Origin: Comamonadaceae bacterium
GTDB lineage: Bacteria; Pseudomonadota; Gammaproteobacteria; Burkholderiales; Burkholderiaceae_C
Direction: 5' to 3'
DNA length: 34,078 bases
NCBI GenBank assembly: GCA_947476465.1
Contig: CANJQN010000048.1
Coordinates: forward strand, 1-34,078
Positions 31,280 to 34,078 of this stretch are shown here, piece after piece (the first letter of the stretch is position 1; every line of letters begins with the position of its first letter). A program made the position numbers and the translations under genes. Under the pieces are notes generated by a model. The model was not told the origin of the DNA. It saw only the letters and a program-made list of their open reading frames with translations, and did not search any database.

Positions 31280-32509
31280 ATGCCCGTGAACCTGCAAGCG
31301 CCGCGCGCGCAAGACCTTTTTCCTGTGGCCGGCGTGCGCATCGGCGTGACCGAGGCGGGCGTGCGCAAGCAAGGTCGCAAGGACCTGAGCGTGTTCCTGC
31401 TGGAGCCCGGCGCGGCCGTGGCAGGCGTGTTCACGCGCAACCGCTTTTGCGCCGCGCCGGTGCTGGTGTGCCGCGAGCACCTGGCCGCCGGCCTGGGCAT
31501 TCGCGCGATCGTGGTCAACACCGGCAATGCCAACGCCGGCACGGGCGAGGACGGCCTGGCGCGCGCGCGTGCCACCTGCGCTGCCCTGGCCCGCCACCTG
31601 GGGATTGCGCCCGAGCAGGTGCTGCCCTTTTCCACCGGCGTGATCATGGAGCCGTTGCCGGTGGAGCGCATCGAGGCGGGCCTGCCCGCCGCACTGGCCG
31701 ATGCCCAGCCCGACCATTGGCTGCGCGCGGCCGAGGGCATCATGACCACCGACACCCTCGCCAAGGCCTTCAGCCGGCAGGTGCAGGTCGGCGGCCGCAC
31801 CGTCACGATCACCGGCATCAGCAAGGGCGCCGGCATGATCCGGCCCAACATGGCGACCATGCTGGGTTTCATGGCGACCGATGCCGCCATCGCCCCGGCC
31901 CTGATGAAGCCACTGGCGAGCGAACTGGCCGACGGTTCCTTCAACCGGGTCACCGTCGACGGCGACACCTCGACCAACGATTCCTTTGTCGTCATCGCCA
32001 CCGGCAAGGCCGGCAACGCGCCCGTGACCTCGCTGGACAGTGCCGACGGCGCCGCCCTGAAGGCGGCGATGCTGGAGGTGGCGCGGCTGCTGGCCCAGGC
32101 CATCGTGCGCGATGGCGAAGGCGCCACCAAGTTCATCACCGTGCGCGTGGAAGGCGGGCGCGATGGCGACGAGTGCCGCAAGGTGGCCTACGCCATTGCC
32201 CATTCGCCGCTGGTGAAAACCGCCTTCTTCGCCAGCGACCCCAACCTGGGCCGCATCCTGGCGGCGGTGGGCTATGCCGGCATCGACGACCTCGACCAGA
32301 CCCTGATCGACCTGTACCTGGACGACGTGCACGTGGCCGTCAAGGGCGGGCGCAACCCGGCCTACCGCGAGGAGGACGGCCAGCGCGTGATGAAGCAAAG
32401 CGAGATCACGGTGCGCGTGGGGCTGGGCCGCGGCAGCGCCGCCGACACGGTCTGGACCTGCGACTTCAGCCATGAGTACGTCACGATCAACGCGGACTAC
32501 AGATCGTGA
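31280..32509 (+). CDS. argJ: Bifunctional ornithine acetyltransferase / N-acetylglutamate synthase
   Basis: A 409-residue arginine-biosynthesis enzyme that recycles the acetyl group from N-acetylornithine to glutamate and may also make N-acetylglutamate from acetyl-CoA. It self-cleaves at the conserved Ala-Thr bond of RPNMATMLGFMATDAAI; Thr193 becomes the N-terminal nucleophile of the beta chain. NTGNANAGTG and VDGDTSTNDS (substrate and oxyanion positions) and the ending CDFSHEYVTINADYRS are family hallmarks. The ATG at 31280 gives the standard MPVNL start; a TTG five codons earlier is less likely. The stop overlaps the following ATPase start. Bifunctional status is inferred from typical beta-proteobacterial enzymes. 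Confidence 0.96.
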   Translation: MPVNLQAPRAQDLFPVAGVRIGVTEAGVRKQGRKDLSVFLLEPGAAVAGVFTRNRFCAAPVLVCREHLAAGLGIRAIVVNTGNANAGTGEDGLARARATCAALARHLGIAPEQVLPFSTGVIMEPLPVERIEAGLPAALADAQPDHWLRAAEGIMTTDTLAKAFSRQVQVGGRTVTITGISKGAGMIRPNMATMLGFMATDAAIAPALMKPLASELADGSFNRVTVDGDTSTNDSFVVIATGKAGNAPVTSLDSADGAALKAAMLEVARLLAQAIVRDGEGATKFITVRVEGGRDGDECRKVAYAIAHSPLVKTAFFASDPNLGRILAAVGYAGIDDLDQTLIDLYLDDVHVAVKGGRNPAYREEDGQRVMKQSEITVRVGLGRGSAADTVWTCDFSHEYVTINADYRS

Positions 32510-33378
32510 TGACCGGTGACCGCCTCGAACGCCTGATGGAGCGGGCCGACCGCCTGCTTGCGCGCATCGAATCGGTGCTGCCGCAGCCCTTGTCAGCGCC
32601 GCACTGGGAGGCCAGCGTGGCCTATCGCTATCGCAAGCGCTCCAGCGGCCACGGCACGCTGGAGCCGGTGCGGCACATGTCCATCATCGGCCTGGCCGAT
32701 CTGAAGGAAATCGACGCGCAGAAGGAAAAAATCCAGCGCAACACCTTGCAGTTCGTCCACGGCCTGCCGGCCAACAACGTGCTGCTGACCGGCGCGCGCG
32801 GCACCGGCAAATCGTCGCTGATCAAGGCCTGCCTCAATGAGTACAGCGCGCAGGGCCTGCGCCTGATCGAGGTGGACAAGACCGATCTGGTCGACCTGCC
32901 CGACATCATCGACGTGGTGGCCGAGCGGCCCGAAAAATTCATGGTGTTCTGCGACGACCTGAGCTTCGAGGAGGGCGAGCCCGGCTACAAGGCGCTCAAG
33001 TCCATCCTTGACGGCTCGGTGTCGGCGGCCTCGGACAATGTGCTGATCTACGCCACCAGCAACCGCCGCCACCTGCTGCCCGAGTACATGAAGGAGAACC
33101 TCTCCTACACCCACACCGACGACGGTGAAGTGCATCCGGGCGAGGTGATCGAGGAAAAGATCTCGCTGTCCGAGCGCTTTGGCCTATGGGTGAGCTTTTA
33201 TCCCTTCACCCAGGACGAATACCTCGCCATCGTGGCGCAGTGGCTCGCGTCTTTCGGCATCGACGGCGAGCGCATCGCCGCCGCCCGGCCCGAGGCGCTG
33301 GTGTGGGCGCTCGAGCGCGGCTCGCGTTCCGGCCGGGTGGCCTGGCAGTTCGCGCGCGATTTTGCAGGCCGGCAATGA
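32509..33378 (+). CDS. DUF815-family AAA-like ATPase
   Basis: A 289-residue cytoplasmic P-loop ATPase of the DUF815 group. Walker A is GARGTGKSS (95-103), Walker B FMVFCDD (144-150), and a sensor-like ATSNRRHLLPEYM with arginine pair follows (182 on). The N-terminal 60 residues are helical and basic. Its role is not established in any organism I can name. The ATG at 32509 overlaps the argJ stop (tgatg) and a GTG precedes it by one codon. Co-translation with argJ is likely. The stop overlaps the next gene's start. Confidence 0.9.
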   Translation: MTGDRLERLMERADRLLARIESVLPQPLSAPHWEASVAYRYRKRSSGHGTLEPVRHMSIIGLADLKEIDAQKEKIQRNTLQFVHGLPANNVLLTGARGTGKSSLIKACLNEYSAQGLRLIEVDKTDLVDLPDIIDVVAERPEKFMVFCDDLSFEEGEPGYKALKSILDGSVSAASDNVLIYATSNRRHLLPEYMKENLSYTHTDDGEVHPGEVIEEKISLSERFGLWVSFYPFTQDEYLAIVAQWLASFGIDGERIAAARPEALVWALERGSRSGRVAWQFARDFAGRQ

Positions 33379-33851
33379 CCGGCCGGCCGGTGCTGGTGGC
33401 CGACGGCGACCGGCCGCGCGAGGGTGGGGCCGACCGGGCCGAAGTGGCGGTGGCCGTGGGTGTGCTGCTCCGCCCGGACGGTGCGTTTTTGCTCACCTCG
33501 CGCCCGCCGGGCAAGGTGTATGAGGGCTACTGGGAGTTTCCCGGCGGCAAACTCGAGCCCGGCGAAACGGTGGAACAGGCCCTGCGCCGCGAGCTGCAGG
33601 AGGAAATCGGCGTCACCATCGGCGCCGTGCATCCCTGGAAGGTTGAACGGGTCGACTACCCGCATGCGCTGGTGAGGCTGCACTTTTGCAAGGTGTACGA
33701 GTGGACTGGGCAACTGCAGATGCACGAGGGCCAGTCGTTCGCCTGGGAAAGCCTGCCGGTGCAATCGGCGCCCGTGCTGCCCGGCACGGTGCCGGTGTTG
33801 CAGTGGTTTGCGCGGGAGCGGGGGTTTGAAGGCCTGACGCACACGGGCTGA
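33375..33851 (+). CDS. NUDIX hydrolase (MutT/8-oxo-dGTPase-like)
   Basis: A 158-residue pyrophosphohydrolase with a complete Nudix box: Gly58, Glu64 and the REL-EE-GV pattern (GGKLEPGETVEQALRREL followed by QEEIGV, residues 57-80). VAVGVLLRPDGAFLLTSRP and YWEFPGGKLEPGE are as in MutT, which clears 8-oxo-dGTP, so this is the most likely role, though other nucleotide substrates cannot be excluded. The first 20 residues form an extra, Gly/Arg-rich extension. The ATG at 33375 overlaps the ATPase stop (atga). It ends the argJ-ATPase-NUDIX unit. Confidence 0.93.
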   Translation: MTGRPVLVADGDRPREGGADRAEVAVAVGVLLRPDGAFLLTSRPPGKVYEGYWEFPGGKLEPGETVEQALRRELQEEIGVTIGAVHPWKVERVDYPHALVRLHFCKVYEWTGQLQMHEGQSFAWESLPVQSAPVLPGTVPVLQWFARERGFEGLTHTG

Positions 33852-34078
33852 GGCGGGGGCTCGTCATGGGCCATCGCGTTGCTTGGCCGGCCCTGGATTC
33901 CCGCCTGCGCGCACTGGTGTCCGGAATAAATTCGGACGATTGGACTAAGTGGTTGTGGCGTCACAGGAAAGGTGAGCTGCAACGGGGCGCGATTCGAACC
34001 ACTGTATGAGCCCAGGCCGGCAAAGCCTGGGCTGGCGCGGGTTTGCACCAAAGCGACATACAGTGGTCATGCACTTGC
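33852..34078. other. Right-edge region without a gene
   Basis: 227 bases with no plausible coding sequence. It holds a small imperfect palindrome (gtccg 33919-33923 with cggac 33933-33937 across an AT-rich centre) and the nested inverted repeat described at 33998-34067. The next gene probably lies beyond the window. Confidence 0.6.
33998..34067. repeat. Nested inverted repeat, potential structured element
   Basis: An outer 11-bp perfect pair (accactgtatg 33998-34008 with catacagtggt 34057-34067) encloses an inner 9-bp perfect hairpin (agcccaggc 34009-34017 with gcctgggct 34025-34033). The left arms are directly adjacent, and 23 unpaired bases lie between the right arms. No T-run follows. It could be a folded RNA, an att-like site or a mobile-element end. 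Confidence 0.65.

Noticed and set aside
33988..34000. Part of a tRNA T-arm (ggttcgaatc on the minus strand)
   Set aside because: The T-stem arms on either side are not complementary and no acceptor or anticodon arm can be folded, so it is not a tRNA gene or a plain tRNA 3' fragment.

Overview
The window looks like chromosomal DNA of a high-GC betaproteobacterium, most likely a Comamonadaceae-type Burkholderiales. This rests on the GC-rich third codon positions, the orphan Bug-family periplasmic receptors, a fused isobutyryl-CoA mutase (IcmF), a branched-chain amino-acid ABC transporter, and an argJ / DUF815 ATPase / NUDIX run of the kind I recall from that family. No tRNA, rRNA, CRISPR array, integrase, transposase or phage gene is visible.

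Layout. (1) 1-583 has no convincing gene. It holds a mosaic of palindromes and a 14-unit hexanucleotide repeat just before the first gene. (2) 584-4241 (+) is an envelope-sugar operon: phosphomannomutase/phosphoglucomutase, heptosyltransferase I (waaC) and Kdo transferase (waaA), joined by stop/start overlaps. A 500-residue protein of unknown function follows (4310-5812). (3) 5902-13022 (-) is a five-gene multidrug-efflux operon: TetR regulator, membrane-fusion adaptor, RND pump, a PCMT-like methyltransferase and a TolC-like outer-membrane channel. A palindromic operator overlaps the tetR promoter. (4) 13109-14522 holds a DUF218/ElyC-like membrane protein and a divergent msrA. (5) 14740-19037 (+) is a catabolic cassette in which two Bug receptors alternate with a crotonase-fold enzyme and a class III CoA-transferase. 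(6) 19011-23662 (-) is a complete Liv-type transporter (livG-F-K-H-M). (7) 23785-27078 (-) is icmF. (8) 27272-31071 (-) is a TRAP dicarboxylate-type transporter (dctP-Q-M) whose large permease carries an unusual low-complexity insertion. (9) 31280-33851 (+) is argJ, a DUF815 ATPase and a NUDIX hydrolase with overlapping stops and starts. The last 227 bases hold a nested inverted repeat.

How the genes may work together. The first block builds the LPS inner core and the efflux operon protects the same envelope. From 14.7 to 31.1 kb, three kinds of uptake components for carboxylates or branched-chain substrates (Bug, Liv ABC, TRAP) sit around three CoA-dependent enzymes (CoA-transferase, hydratase/isomerase, IcmF). 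This suggests a region for acquiring and dismantling branched or short-chain organic acids. The link between the transporters and the enzymes is inferred from position only.

I found no clearly new defence or mobile system. The least explained objects are the 500-residue protein at 4310-5812, the palindrome/VNTR block at 1-487, the 100-residue Pro/Ala/Glu-rich insertion in DctM, and the nested inverted repeat at the right edge.
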